Positions 27,901 to 40,854 of a DNA stretch of 64,000 nt are shown one piece after another. The position numbers and the translations under genes are program-made. The notes below the pieces were generated by a model. That model searched no databases. It was given only the letters and a program-made list of their open reading frames with translations, and was not told the origin of the DNA. Numbering within the stretch: position 1 is the stretch's first letter; each line of letters opens with the position of its first letter. The DNA is from Pyropia haitanensis (taxonomy: Eukaryota > Rhodophyta > Bangiophyceae > Bangiales > Bangiaceae). The stretch covers positions 86,376-150,375 of the forward strand of contig SDUX01000078.1 in the NCBI GenBank assembly GCA_008729055.1. The letters run 5' to 3'.

Positions 27901-30900
27901 ACTTGTGCCCACTTTTGCCCACTTTTGCCCACTTTTGCGTCTACAGCGATGCTGCACACGATCCGGCGGCCGAATTGGCGCGCATCCTTCATTCCAGCCA
28001 TAGATCCACCCGCTCGATGTCCGAGGTTCGACCCCCACGGTCGTGCATGCGGTGGTAGGCCGCTTCTCACCCACTTTTGCCCACTGTTGCCCACTTTTGC
28101 CCACTTTCGCGTGTACAGCAATGCAGCACGCGCTCCGGCGGCCGAATTGGCTTGCATGCTTTATTCCAGCCATACATCCGCCCGCTCGACGTCCGAGCTT
28201 CCACCCGCACCGTCGTGCATGGGGTGGTTGGCCGACCCGTTCGTTGGCGCGTCCGTTGGATGCAACGAGCGTTTTGTGGAGCGCCGGTTTCCACGTGTCA
28301 ATTTTGTGGAATGGTTTTTGCCACGTGGGGGTCCCGACAGCCAGGTGTGACGGTCGGCGACAAAAGTTCCGCCCTCACACCGTCCACGCCAGTGTGACGG
28401 GCGGAACGCGCAGGGGACAGTTTGGGTGGCGGGGCGCACTTTGTGGCCACTGTTGGACCACTTTCTGGCGACTTTCACGTGAATTTTCTTTGCAGTTATG
28501 GAAAGTTCTTGCCCCCAATTGCCCATTTGTGTCCTAATTTGGCCCCCTTTTTGCCCACTTTTTGCCCACTTCTTACCCACTTCCTACCCACTTGTGCCCA
28601 CTTTTGCCCACTTTTGCCCACTTTTGCGTCTACAGCGATGCTGCACACGATCCGGCGGCCGAATTGGCGCGCATCCTTCATTCCAGCCATAGATCCACCC
28701 GCTCGATGTCCGAGGTTCGACCCCCACGGTCGTGCATGCGGTGGTAGGCCGCTTCTCACCCACTTTTGCCCACTGTTGCCCACTTTTGCCCACTTTCGCG
28801 TGTACAGCAATGCAGCACGCGCTCCGGCGGCCGAATTGGCTTGCATGCTTTATTCCAGCCATACATCCGCCCGCTCGACGTCCGAGCTTCCACCCGCACC
28901 GTCGTGCATGGGGTGGTTGGCCGACCCGTTCGTTGGCGCGTCCGTTGGATGCAACGAGCGTTTTGTGGAGCGCCGGTTTCCACGTGTCAATTTTGTGGAA
29001 TGGTTTTTGCCACGTGGGGGTCCCGACAGCCAGGTGTGACGGTCGGCGACAAAAGTTCCGCCCTCACACCGTCCACGCCAGTGTGACGGGCGGAACGCGC
29101 AGGGGACAGTTTGGGTGGCGGGGCGCACTTTGTGGCCACTGTTGGACCACTTTCTGGCGACTTTCACGTGAATTTTCTTTGCAGTTATGGAAAGTTCTTG
29201 CCCCCAATTGCCCATTTGTGTCCTAATTTGGCCCCCTTTTTGCCCACTTTTTGCCCACTTCTTACCCACTTCCTACCCACTTGTGCCCACTTTTGCCCAC
29301 TTTTGCCCACTTTTGCGTCTACAGCGATGCTGCACACGATCCGGCGGCCGAATTGGCGCGCATCCTTCATTCCAGCCATAGATCCACCCGCTCGATGTCC
29401 GAGGTTCGACCCCCACGGTCGTGCATGCGGTGGTAGGCCGCTTCTCACCCACTTTTGCCCACTGTTGCCCACTTTTGCCCACTTTCGCGTGTACAGCAAT
29501 GCAGCACGCGCTCCGGCGGCCGAATTGGCTTGCATGCTTTATTCCAGCCATACATCCGCCCGCTCGACGTCCGAGCTTCCACCCGCACCGTCGTGCATGG
29601 GGTGGTTGGCCGACCCGTTCGTTGGCGCGTCCGTTGGATGCAACGAGCGTTTTGTGGAGCGCCGGTTTCCACGTGTCAATTTTGTGGAATGGTTTTTGCC
29701 ACGTGGGGGTCCCGACAGCCAGGTGTGACGGTCGGCGACAAAAGTTCCGCCCTCACACCGTCCACGCCAGTGTGACGGGCGGAACGCGCAGGGGACAGTT
29801 TGGGTGGCGGGGCGCACTTTGTGGCCACTGTTGGACCACTTTCTGGCGACTTTCACGTGAATTTTCTTTGCAGTTATGGAAAGTTCTTGCCCCCAATTGC
29901 CCATTTGTGTCCTAATTTGGCCCCCTTTTTGCCCACTTTTTGCCCACTTCTTACCCACTTCCTACCCACTTGTGCCCACTTTTGCCCACTTTTGCCCACT
30001 TTTGCGTCTACAGCGATGCTGCACACGATCCGGCGGCCGAATTGGCGCGCATCCTTCATTCCAGCCATAGATCCACCCGCTCGATGTCCGAGGTTCGACC
30101 CCCACGGTCGTGCATGCGGTGGTAGGCCGCTTCTCACCCACTTTTGCCCACTGTTGCCCACTTTTGCCCACTTTCGCGTGTACAGCAATGCAGCACGCGC
30201 TCCGGCGGCCGAATTGGCTTGCATGCTTTATTCCAGCCATACATCCGCCCGCTCGACGTCCGAGCTTCCACCCGCACCGTCGTGCATGGGGTGGTTGGCC
30301 GACCCGTTCGTTGGCGCGTCCGTTGGATGCAACGAGCGTTTTGTGGAGCGCCGGTTTCCACGTGTCAATTTTGTGGAATGGTTTTTGCCACGTGGGGGTC
30401 CCGACAGCCAGGTGTGACGGTCGGCGACAAAAGTTCCGCCCTCACACCGTCCACGCCAGTGTGACGGGCGGAACGCGCAGGGGACAGTTTGGGTGGCGGG
30501 GCGCACTTTGTGGCCACTGTTGGACCACTTTCTGGCGACTTTCACGTGAATTTTCTTTGCAGTTATGGAAAGTTCTTGCCCCCAATTGCCCATTTGTGTC
30601 CTAATTTGGCCCCCTTTTTGCCCACTTTTTGCCCACTTCTTACCCACTTCCTACCCACTTGTGCCCACTTTTGCCCACTTTTGCCCACTTTTGCGTCTAC
30701 AGCGATGCTGCACACGATCCGGCGGCCGAATTGGCGCGCATCCTTCATTCCAGCCATAGATCCACCCGCTCGATGTCCGAGGTTCGACCCCCACGGTCGT
30801 GCATGCGGTGGTAGGCCGCTTCTCACCCACTTTTGCCCACTGTTGCCCACTTTTGCCCACTTTCGCGTGTACAGCAATGCAGCACGCGCTCCGGCGGCCG

Positions 30901-31866
30901 AATTGGCTTGCATGCTTTATTCCAGCCATACATCCGCCCGCTCGACGTCCGAGCTTCCACCCGCACCGTCGTGCATGGGGTGGTTGGCCGACCCGTTCGT
31001 TGGCGCGTCCGTTGGATGCAACGAGCGTTTTGTGGAGCGCCGGTTTCCACGTGTCAATTTTGTGGAATGGTTTTTGCCACGTGGGGGTCCCGACAGCCAG
31101 GTGTGACGGTCGGCGACAAAAGTTCCGCCCTCACACCGTCCACGCCAGTGTGACGGGCGGAACGCGCAGGGGACAGTTTGGGTGGCGGGGCGCACTTTGT
31201 GGCCACTGTTGGACCACTTTCTGGCGACTTTCACGTGAATTTTCTTTGCAGTTATGGAAAGTTCTTGCCCCCAATTGCCCATTTGTGTCCTAATTTGGCC
31301 CCCTTTTTGCCCACTTTTTGCCCACTTCTTACCCACTTCCTACCCACTTGTGCCCACTTTTGCCCACTTTTGCCCACTTTTGCGTCTACAGCGATGCTGC
31401 ACACGATCCGGCGGCCGAATTGGCGCGCATCCTTCATTCCAGCCATAGATCCACCCGCTCGATGTCCGAGGTTCGACCCCCACGGTCGTGCATGCGGTGG
31501 TAGGCCGCTTCTCACCCACTTTTGCCCACTGTTGCCCACTTTTGCCCACTTTCGCGTGTACAGCAATGCAGCACGCGCTCCGGCGGCCGAATTGGCTTGC
31601 ATGCTTTATTCCAGCCATACATCCGCCCGCTCGACGTCCGAGCTTCCACCCGCACCGTCGTGCATGGGGTGGTTGGCCGACCCGTTCGTTGGCGCGTCCG
31701 TTGGATGCAACGAGCGTTTTGTGGAGCGCCGGTTTCCACGTGTCAATTTTGTGGAATGGTTTTTGCCACGTGGGGGTCCCGACAGCCAGGTGTGACGGTC
31801 GGCGACAAAAGTTCCGCCCTCACACCGTCCACGCCAGTGTGACGGGCGGAACGCGCAGGGGACAGT

Positions 31867-32632
31867 TTGGGTGGCGGGGCGCACTTTGTGGCCACTGTTG
31901 GACCACTTTCTGGCGACTTTCACGTGAATTTTCTTTGCAGTTATGGAAAGTTCTTGCCCCCAATTGCCCATTTGTGTCCTAATTTGGCCCCCTTTTTGCC
32001 CACTTTTTGCCCACTTCTTACCCACTTCCTACCCACTTGTGCCCACTTTTGCCCACTTTTGCCCACTTTTGCGTCTACAGCGATGCTGCACACGATCCGG
32101 CGGCCGAATTGGCGCGCATCCTTCATTCCAGCCATAGATCCACCCGCTCGATGTCCGAGGTTCGACCCCCACGGTCGTGCATGCGGTGGTAGGCCGCTTC
32201 TCACCCACTTGATTTGCCCACTGCTTGCCCACTTTGCCCACTTTCGCGTGTACAGCAATGCAGCACGCGCTCCGGCGGCCATTGGCTTGCATGCTTTATT
32301 CCGATAGGACGCCACTTTCGCGTGTACAGCAATGCAGCACGCGCTCCGGCGGCCGAATTGGCTTGCATGCTTTATTCCAGCCATACATCCGCCCGCTCGA
32401 CGTCCGAGCTTCCACCCGCACCGTCGTGCATGGGGTGGTTGGCCGACCCGTTCGTTGGCGCGTCCGTTGGATGCAACGAGCGTTTTGTGGAGCGCCGGTT
32501 TCCACGTGTCAATTTTGTGGAATGGTTTTTGCCACGTGGGGGTCCCGACAGCCAGGTGTGACGGTCGGCGACAAAAGTTCCGCCCTCACACCGTCCACGC
32601 CAGTGTGACGGGCGGAACGCGCAGGGGACAGT
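31867..32632. repeat. Satellite monomer with partial internal duplication (766 bp)
   Basis: From about 32208 the second 10-mer run is altered (CACTTGATTTGCCC, CTGCTTGCCC). The first part of block B, from CACTTTCGCGTGTACAG to CTTTATTCC, then occurs twice (about 32237-32302 and 32313-32378), joined by GATAGGACGC. The first copy lacks an A and reads GGCCATTGG. The net gain is 77 bp. Confidence 0.85.
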
Positions 32633-35600
32633 TTGGGTGGCGGGGCGCACTTTGTGGCCACTGTTGGACCACTTTCTGGCGACTTTCACGTGAATTTTCT
32701 TTGCAGTTATGGAAAGTTCTTGCCCCCAATTGCCCATTTGTGTCCTAATTTGGCCCCCTTTTTGCCCACTTTTTGCCCACTTCTTACCCACTTCCTACCC
32801 ACTTGTGCCCACTTTTGCCCACTTTTGCCCACTTTTGCGTCTACAGCGATGCTGCACACGATCCGGCGGCCGAATTGGCGCGCATCCTTCATTCCAGCCA
32901 TAGATCCACCCGCTCGATGTCCGAGGTTCGACCCCCACGGTCGTGCATGCGGTGGTAGGCCGCTTCTCACCCACTTTTGCCCACTGTTGCCCACTTTTGC
33001 CCACTTTCGCGTGTACAGCAATGCAGCACGCGCTCCGGCGGCCGAATTGGCTTGCATGCTTTATTCCAGCCATACATCCGCCCGCTCGACGTCCGAGCTT
33101 CCACCCGCACCGTCGTGCATGGGGTGGTTGGCCGACCCGTTCGTTGGCGCGTCCGTTGGATGCAACGAGCGTTTTGTGGAGCGCCGGTTTCCACGTGTCA
33201 ATTTTGTGGAATGGTTTTTGCCACGTGGGGGTCCCGACAGCCAGGTGTGACGGTCGGCGACAAAAGTTCCGCCCTCACACCGTCCACGCCAGTGTGACGG
33301 GCGGAACGCGCAGGGGACAGTTTGGGTGGCGGGGCGCACTTTGTGGCCACTGTTGGACCACTTTCTGGCGACTTTCACGTGAATTTTCTTTGCAGTTATG
33401 GAAAGTTCTTGCCCCCAATTGCCCATTTGTGTCCTAATTTGGCCCCCTTTTTGCCCACTTTTTGCCCACTTCTTACCCACTTCCTACCCACTTGTGCCCA
33501 CTTTTGCCCACTTTTGCCCACTTTTGCGTCTACAGCGATGCTGCACACGATCCGGCGGCCGAATTGGCGCGCATCCTTCATTCCAGCCATAGATCCACCC
33601 GCTCGATGTCCGAGGTTCGACCCCCACGGTCGTGCATGCGGTGGTAGGCCGCTTCTCACCCACTTTTGCCCACTGTTGCCCACTTTTGCCCACTTTCGCG
33701 TGTACAGCAATGCAGCACGCGCTCCGGCGGCCGAATTGGCTTGCATGCTTTATTCCAGCCATACATCCGCCCGCTCGACGTCCGAGCTTCCACCCGCACC
33801 GTCGTGCATGGGGTGGTTGGCCGACCCGTTCGTTGGCGCGTCCGTTGGATGCAACGAGCGTTTTGTGGAGCGCCGGTTTCCACGTGTCAATTTTGTGGAA
33901 TGGTTTTTGCCACGTGGGGGTCCCGACAGCCAGGTGTGACGGTCGGCGACAAAAGTTCCGCCCTCACACCGTCCACGCCAGTGTGACGGGCGGAACGCGC
34001 AGGGGACAGTTTGGGTGGCGGGGCGCACTTTGTGGCCACTGTTGGACCACTTTCTGGCGACTTTCACGTGAATTTTCTTTGCAGTTATGGAAAGTTCTTG
34101 CCCCCAATTGCCCATTTGTGTCCTAATTTGGCCCCCTTTTTGCCCACTTTTTGCCCACTTCTTACCCACTTCCTACCCACTTGTGCCCACTTTTGCCCAC
34201 TTTTGCCCACTTTTGCGTCTACAGCGATGCTGCACACGATCCGGCGGCCGAATTGGCGCGCATCCTTCATTCCAGCCATAGATCCACCCGCTCGATGTCC
34301 GAGGTTCGACCCCCACGGTCGTGCATGCGGTGGTAGGCCGCTTCTCACCCACTTTTGCCCACTGTTGCCCACTTTTGCCCACTTTCGCGTGTACAGCAAT
34401 GCAGCACGCGCTCCGGCGGCCGAATTGGCTTGCATGCTTTATTCCAGCCATACATCCGCCCGCTCGACGTCCGAGCTTCCACCCGCACCGTCGTGCATGG
34501 GGTGGTTGGCCGACCCGTTCGTTGGCGCGTCCGTTGGATGCAACGAGCGTTTTGTGGAGCGCCGGTTTCCACGTGTCAATTTTGTGGAATGGTTTTTGCC
34601 ACGTGGGGGTCCCGACAGCCAGGTGTGACGGTCGGCGACAAAAGTTCCGCCCTCACACCGTCCACGCCAGTGTGACGGGCGGAACGCGCAGGGGACAGTT
34701 TGGGTGGCGGGGCGCACTTTGTGGCCACTGTTGGACCACTTTCTGGCGACTTTCACGTGAATTTTCTTTGCAGTTATGGAAAGTTCTTGCCCCCAATTGC
34801 CCATTTGTGTCCTAATTTGGCCCCCTTTTTGCCCACTTTTTGCCCACTTCTTACCCACTTCCTACCCACTTGTGCCCACTTTTGCCCACTTTTGCCCACT
34901 TTTGCGTCTACAGCGATGCTGCACACGATCCGGCGGCCGAATTGGCGCGCATCCTTCATTCCAGCCATAGATCCACCCGCTCGATGTCCGAGGTTCGACC
35001 CCCACGGTCGTGCATGCGGTGGTAGGCCGCTTCTCACCCACTTTTGCCCACTGTTGCCCACTTTTGCCCACTTTCGCGTGTACAGCAATGCAGCACGCGC
35101 TCCGGCGGCCGAATTGGCTTGCATGCTTTATTCCAGCCATACATCCGCCCGCTCGACGTCCGAGCTTCCACCCGCACCGTCGTGCATGGGGTGGTTGGCC
35201 GACCCGTTCGTTGGCGCGTCCGTTGGATGCAACGAGCGTTTTGTGGAGCGCCGGTTTCCACGTGTCAATTTTGTGGAATGGTTTTTGCCACGTGGGGGTC
35301 CCGACAGCCAGGTGTGACGGTCGGCGACAAAAGTTCCGCCCTCACACCGTCCACGCCAGTGTGACGGGCGGAACGCGCAGGGGACAGTTTGGGTGGCGGG
35401 GCGCACTTTGTGGCCACTGTTGGACCACTTTCTGGCGACTTTCACGTGAATTTTCTTTGCAGTTATGGAAAGTTCTTGCCCCCAATTGCCCATTTGTGTC
35501 CTAATTTGGCCCCCTTTTTGCCCACTTTTTGCCCACTTCTTACCCACTTCCTACCCACTTGTGCCCACTTTTGCCCACTTTTGCCCACTTTTGCGTCTAC

Positions 35601-36766
35601 AGCGATGCTGCACACGATCCGGCGGCCGAATTGGCGCGCATCCTTCATTCCAGCCATAGATCCACCCGCTCGATGTCCGAGGTTCGACCCCCACGGTCGT
35701 GCATGCGGTGGTAGGCCGCTTCTCACCCACTTTTGCCCACTGTTGCCCACTTTTGCCCACTTTCGCGTGTACAGCAATGCAGCACGCGCTCCGGCGGCCG
35801 AATTGGCTTGCATGCTTTATTCCAGCCATACATCCGCCCGCTCGACGTCCGAGCTTCCACCCGCACCGTCGTGCATGGGGTGGTTGGCCGACCCGTTCGT
35901 TGGCGCGTCCGTTGGATGCAACGAGCGTTTTGTGGAGCGCCGGTTTCCACGTGTCAATTTTGTGGAATGGTTTTTGCCACGTGGGGGTCCCGACAGCCAG
36001 GTGTGACGGTCGGCGACAAAAGTTCCGCCCTCACACCGTCCACGCCAGTGTGACGGGCGGAACGCGCAGGGGACAGTTTGGGTGGCGGGGCGCACTTTGT
36101 GGCCACTGTTGGACCACTTTCTGGCGACTTTCACGTGAATTTTCTTTGCAGTTATGGAAAGTTCTTGCCCCCAATTGCCCATTTGTGTCCTAATTTGGCC
36201 CCCTTTTTGCCCACTTTTTGCCCACTTCTTACCCACTTCCTACCCACTTGTGCCCACTTTTGCCCACTTTTGCCCACTTTTGCGTCTACAGCGATGCTGC
36301 ACACGATCCGGCGGCCGAATTGGCGCGCATCCTTCATTCCAGCCATAGATCCACCCGCTCGATGTCCGAGGTTCGACCCCCACGGTCGTGCATGCGGTGG
36401 TAGGCCGCTTCTCACCCACTTTTGCCCACTGTTGCCCACTTTTGCCCACTTTCGCGTGTACAGCAATGCAGCACGCGCTCCGGCGGCCGAATTGGCTTGC
36501 ATGCTTTATTCCAGCCATACATCCGCCCGCTCGACGTCCGAGCTTCCACCCGCACCGTCGTGCATGGGGTGGTTGGCCGACCCGTTCGTTGGCGCGTCCG
36601 TTGGATGCAACGAGCGTTTTGTGGAGCGCCGGTTTCCACGTGTCAATTTTGTGGAATGGTTTTTGCCACGTGGGGGTCCCGACAGCCAGGTGTGACGGTC
36701 GGCGACAAAAGTTCCGCCCTCACACCGTCCACGCCAGTGTGACGGGCGGAACGCGCAGGGGACAGT

Positions 36767-37456
36767 TTGGGTGGCGGGGCGCACTTTGTGGCCACTGTTG
36801 GACCACTTTCTGGCGACTTTCACGTGAATTTTCTTTGCAGTTATGGAAAGTTCTTGCCCCCAATTGCCCATTTGTGTCCTAATTTGGCCCCCTTTTTGCC
36901 CACTTTTTGCCCACTTCTTACCCACTTCCTACCCACTTGTGCCCACTTTTGCCCACTTTTGCCCACTTTTGCGTCTACAGCGATGCTGCACACGATCCGG
37001 CGGCCGAATTGGCGCGCATCCTTCATTCCAGCCATAGATCCACCCGCTCGATGTCCGAGGTTCGACCCCCACGGTCGTGCATGCGGTGGTAGGCCGCTTC
37101 TCACCCACTTTTGCCCACTGTTGCCCACTTTTGCCCACTTTCGCGTGTACAGCAATGCAGCACGCGCTCCGGCGGCCGAATTGGCTTGCATGCTTTATTC
37201 CAGCCATACATCCGCCCGCTCGACGTCCGAGCTTCCACCCGCACCGTCGTGCATGGGGTGGTTGGCCGACCCGTTCGTTGGCGCGTCCGTTGGATGCAAC
37301 GAGCGTTTTGTGGAGCGCCGGTTTCCACGTGTCAATTTTGTGGAATGGTTTTTGCCACGTGGGGGTCCCGACAGCCAGGTGTGACGGGTCGGCGACAAAA
37401 GTTCCGCCCTCACACCGTCCACGCCAGTGTGACGGGCGGAACGCGCAGGGGACAGT
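36767..37456. repeat. Satellite monomer with 1-bp insertion (690 bp)
   Basis: An extra G is present near 37385 (GTGTGACGGGTCGG instead of GTGTGACGGTCGG). This is the last nearly regular monomer before the degraded cluster. Confidence 0.8.
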
Positions 37457-38148
37457 TTGGGTGGCGGGGCGCACTTTGTGGCCACTGTTGGACCACTTTC
37501 TGGCGACTTTCACGTGAATTTTCTTTGCAGTTATGGAAAGTTCTTGCCCCCAATTGCCCATTTGTGTCCTAATTTGGCCCCCTTTTTGCCCACTTTTTGC
37601 CCACTTCTTACCCACTTCCTACCCACTTGTGCCCACTTTTGCCCACTTTTGCCCACTTTTGCGTCTACAGCGATGCTGCACACGATCCGGCGGCCGAATT
37701 GGCGCGCATCCTTCATTCCAGCCATAGATCCACCCGCTCGATGTCCGAGGTTCGACCCCCACGGTCGTGCATGCGGTGGTAGGCCGCTTCTCACCCACTT
37801 TTGCCCCACTGTTGCCCACTTTTGCCCACTTTCGCGTGTACAGCAATGCAGCACGCGCTCCGGCGGCCGAATTGGCTTGCATGCTTTATTCCAGCCATAC
37901 ATCCGCCCGCTCGACGTCCGAGCTTCCACCCGCCACCGTCGTGCATGGGGTGGTTGGCCGACCCGTTCGTTGGCGCGTCCGTTGGATGCAACGAGCGTTT
38001 TGTGGAGCGCCGGTTTCCACGTGTCAATTTTTGTGGAATGGTTTTTGCCACGTGGGGGGTCCCGACAGCCAGGTGTGACGGTCGGCGACAAAAGTTCCGC
38101 CCTCACACCGTCCACGCCAGTGTGACGGGCGGAACGCGCAGGGACAGT
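37457..38148. repeat. Satellite monomer with scattered single-base indels (692 bp)
   Basis: Sequence is regular except for single-base changes in runs: TTGCCCCACTG (extra C), CCCGCCACCG (extra C), CAATTTTTGTGG (extra T), CGTGGGGGGTCCC (extra G) and CGCAGGGACAG (one G lost). Changes confined to homopolymers and short repeats look like unpolished sequence as much as true divergence. Confidence 0.75.
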
Positions 38149-38629
38149 TTGGGTGGCGGGGCGCACTTTGTGGCCACTGTTGGACCACTTTCTGGCGACT
38201 TTCACGTGAATTTTCTTTGCAGTTATGGAAAGTTCTTGCCCCCAATTGCCCATTTGTGTCCTAATTTGGCCCCCTTTTTGCCCACTTTTGCCCAGTTTGC
38301 CCACTTTTGCCCACTTCGCGTGTGCACAGCAATGCAGCACGCGCTCCGGCGGCCGAATTGGCTTGCACTGCTGTTATTCCAGCCATACATCCGCCCGCTC
38401 GATGTCCGAGCTTCCACCCGCACCGTCGTGCATGGGGTGGTGGCCGACCCGTTCCCCCACGCGTCCGCATGATGCAACGAGCGTTTTGTCAGCGCCGGTT
38501 TCCCACTGTCAATTTTTGGAATGGTTTCGCCACGTGGGGGTGCAGACAGCGCTCCGGACGGTCGGCGGCAAAAGTTCCGCCCTCACACCGTCCATCCGCC
38601 CGTGACGGGCGGAACGCGCAGGGGACAGT
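38149..38629. repeat. Shortened, diverged satellite monomer (481 bp)
   Basis: The monomer passes from the first 10-mer run straight into a B-type block, so block A is missing. It also carries many substitutions (for example GTTCCCCCACGCGTCCGCATGA and GGGGGTGCAGACAGCG). A deletion between the two 10-mer runs by unequal pairing would explain the loss of block A. Confidence 0.75.
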
Positions 38630-39311
38630 TTGGGTGGCGGGGCGCACTTTGTGGCCACTGTTGGACCACTTTCTGGCGACTTTCACGTGAATTTTCTTTG
38701 CAGTTATGGAAAGTTCTTGCCCCCAATTGCCCATTTGTGTCCTAATTTGGCCCCCTTTTTGCCCACTTTTTGCCCACTTCTTACCCACTTCCTACCCACT
38801 TGTGCCCACTTTTGCCCACTTTTTGCCCACTTTTGCGTCTACAGCGATGCTGCGCACTTCCGGCGGCTGTTTGGCGCGCATCCTTCACTCCAGCCATAAT
38901 CCACCCGCAGTTGTCCGAGTTCGACCCCCACGGTCGTGCATGTGTGGTAGGCCGCTTCCCACCCACTTTTGCCCACTGTTGCCCACTTTTGCCCACTTTC
39001 GCGTGTACAGCAATTTTGCCGCTTTTGGCGGCCGAATTGGCTTGCATGCTTTGCACCAGCCATACATCCGCCCGCTCGACGTCCGAGCTTCCACCCGCAC
39101 CGTCGTGCATGGGGTGGTTGGCCGACCCGTTCGTTGGCGCGTCCGTTGGATGCAACGAGCGTTTTGTGGAGCGCCGGTTTCCACGTGTCAATTTTGTGGA
39201 ATGGTTTTTGCCACGTGGGGGTCCCGACAGCCAGGTGTGACGGTCGGCGACAAAAGTTCCGCCCTCACACCGTCCACGCCAGTGTGACGGGCGGAACGCG
39301 CAGGGGACAGT
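38630..39311. repeat. Diverged satellite monomer (682 bp)
   Basis: Regular at both ends. Block A (GCACTTCCGGCGGCTGTTTGG, CACTCCAGCCATAATCC, CATGTGTGGTAGG) and block B (CAATTTTGCCGCTTTTGGCGG, CTTTGCACCAGCC) carry clustered changes between about 38820 and 39060. Confidence 0.75.
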
Positions 39312-39838
39312 TTGGGTGGCGGGGCGCACTTTGTGGCCACTGTTGGACCACTTTCTGGCGACTTTCACGTGAATTTTCTTTGCAGTTATGGAAAGTTCTT
39401 GCCCCCAATTGCCCATTTGTGTCCTAATTTGGCCCCCTTTTTGCCCACTTTTTGCCCACTTCTTACCCACTTCCTACCCACTTGTGCCCACTTTTGCCCA
39501 CTTTTGCCCACTTTTGCGTCTACAGCGATGCTGCACACGATCCGTCGCGCGCCACAAAAGGTTGCCGCCGCTTCACACCGTCCACGCCCAGTGTGAATGC
39601 GGCGCGGAACTTGCGCAGGCCCGGACAGCTTTGGCATGGGGTGGTTGGCCGACCCGTTCGTTGGCGCGTCCGTTGGATGCAACGAGCGTTTTGTGGAGCG
39701 CCGGTTTCCACGTGTCAATTTTGTGGAATGGTTTTTGCCACGTGGGGGTCCCGACAGCCAGGTGTGACGGTCGGCGACAAAAGTTCCGCCCTCACACCGT
39801 CCACGCCAGTGTGACGGGCGGAACGCGCAGGGGACAGT
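39312..39838. repeat. Chimeric short satellite monomer (527 bp)
   Basis: After the block A start (CACGATCCG, ending near 39544) the sequence jumps to a diverged copy of the CACACCGTCCACGCCAGTGTGA...GGACAG segment (about 39546-39635), then to the GCATGGGGTGGTTGG end of block B. Most of A, the second 10-mer run and most of B are missing. Confidence 0.75.
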
Positions 39839-40398
39839 TTGGGTGGCGGGGCGCACTTTGTGGCCACTGTTGGACCACTTTCTGGCGACTTTCACGTGAA
39901 TTTTCTTTGCAGTTATGGAAAGTTCTTGCCCCCAATTGCCCATTTGTGTCCTAATTTGGCCCCCTTTTTGCCCACTTTTTGCCCACTTCTTACCCACTTC
40001 CTACCCACTTGTGCCCACTTTTTTTGCCCACTTTTGCCCAGCTTTTTGCGTCTACCAGCGATGCTCGCACACGATCCGGCGTTGCCGCCCAACAGCAATG
40101 CAGCACGCGCTCCGGCGGCCGAATTGGCTTGCATGCTTTATTCCAGCCATACATCCGCCCGCTCGACGTCCGAGCTTCCACCCGCACCGTCGTGCATGGG
40201 GTGGTTGGCCGACCCGTTCGTTGGCGCGTCCGTTGGATGCAACGAGCGTTTTGTGGAGCGCCGGTTTCCACGTGTCAATTTTGTGGAATGGTTTTTGCCA
40301 CGTGGGGGTCCCGACAGCCAGGTGTGACGGTCGGCGACAAAAGTTCCGCCCTCACACCGTCCACGCCAGTGTGACGGGCGGAACGCGCAGGGGACAGT
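39839..40398. repeat. Shortened satellite monomer (560 bp)
   Basis: The first 10-mer run has a T8 tract and extra bases (40017-40050), and a remnant of block A breaks off at about 40090 into block B (CAGCAATGCAGCACG). The second 10-mer run is lost. Confidence 0.75.
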
Positions 40399-40854
40399 TT
40401 GGGTGGCGGGGCGCACTTTGTGGCCACTGTTGGACCACTTTCTGGCGACTTTCACGTGAATTTTCTTTGCAGTTATGGAAAGTTCTTGCCCCCAATTGCC
40501 CATTTGTGTCCTAATTTGGCACTTTTGCCCACTGTTGCCCACTTTTGCCCACTTTCGCGTGCTGCACAGCAATTGCAGCCACGCGCTCCGGCGGGCCGAA
40601 TTGGTTGCTTTTGCCCACTGCTGTACAGCAATGCAGCACGCGCTCCGGCGGCCGAATTGGCTTGCATGCTTTATTCCAGCCATACATCCGCCCGCTCGAC
40701 GTCCGAGCTTCCACCCGCACCGTCGTGCATGGGGTGGTTGGCCGACCCGTTCGTTGGCGCGTCCGTTGGATGCAACGAGCGTTTTGTGGAGCGCCGGTTT
40801 CCACGTGTCAATTTTGTGGAATGGTTTTTGCCACGTGGGGTCCCGACAGCCAGG
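40399..40854. repeat. Shortened monomer ending at the gap
   Basis: The first 10-mer run and block A are missing. The sequence goes from CTAATTTGG into the second 10-mer run, a damaged block B start (GTGCTGCACAGCAATTGCAG) and then a second, regular block B from about 40622. One G is lost in CACGTGGGGTCCC just before the run of N. Confidence 0.75.

Larger units (their letters stand above)
1..40854. repeat. 689-bp satellite array, left part (up to the assembly gap)
   Basis: The same sequence recurs head to tail with a period of 689 bp. A fixed anchor (the second T of CAGTTTGGGTGG) falls at 157, 846, 1535 and so on every 689 bp to 14626, then from 15314 to 24271, from 24977 to 31867 and from 32633 to 36767, giving 54 anchors with only three changes of phase. 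Six more, shorter or altered, monomers follow up to 40854. Apart from the listed variants, the copies I compared look identical, so the array is strongly homogenised or was copied recently (or the assembly reused a consensus). It resembles no rRNA, tRNA or telomere repeat that I can recognise. Open frames of 60-205 codons recur in every monomer on both strands, but they are by-products of a stop-poor, C-rich repeat. Confidence 0.97.
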
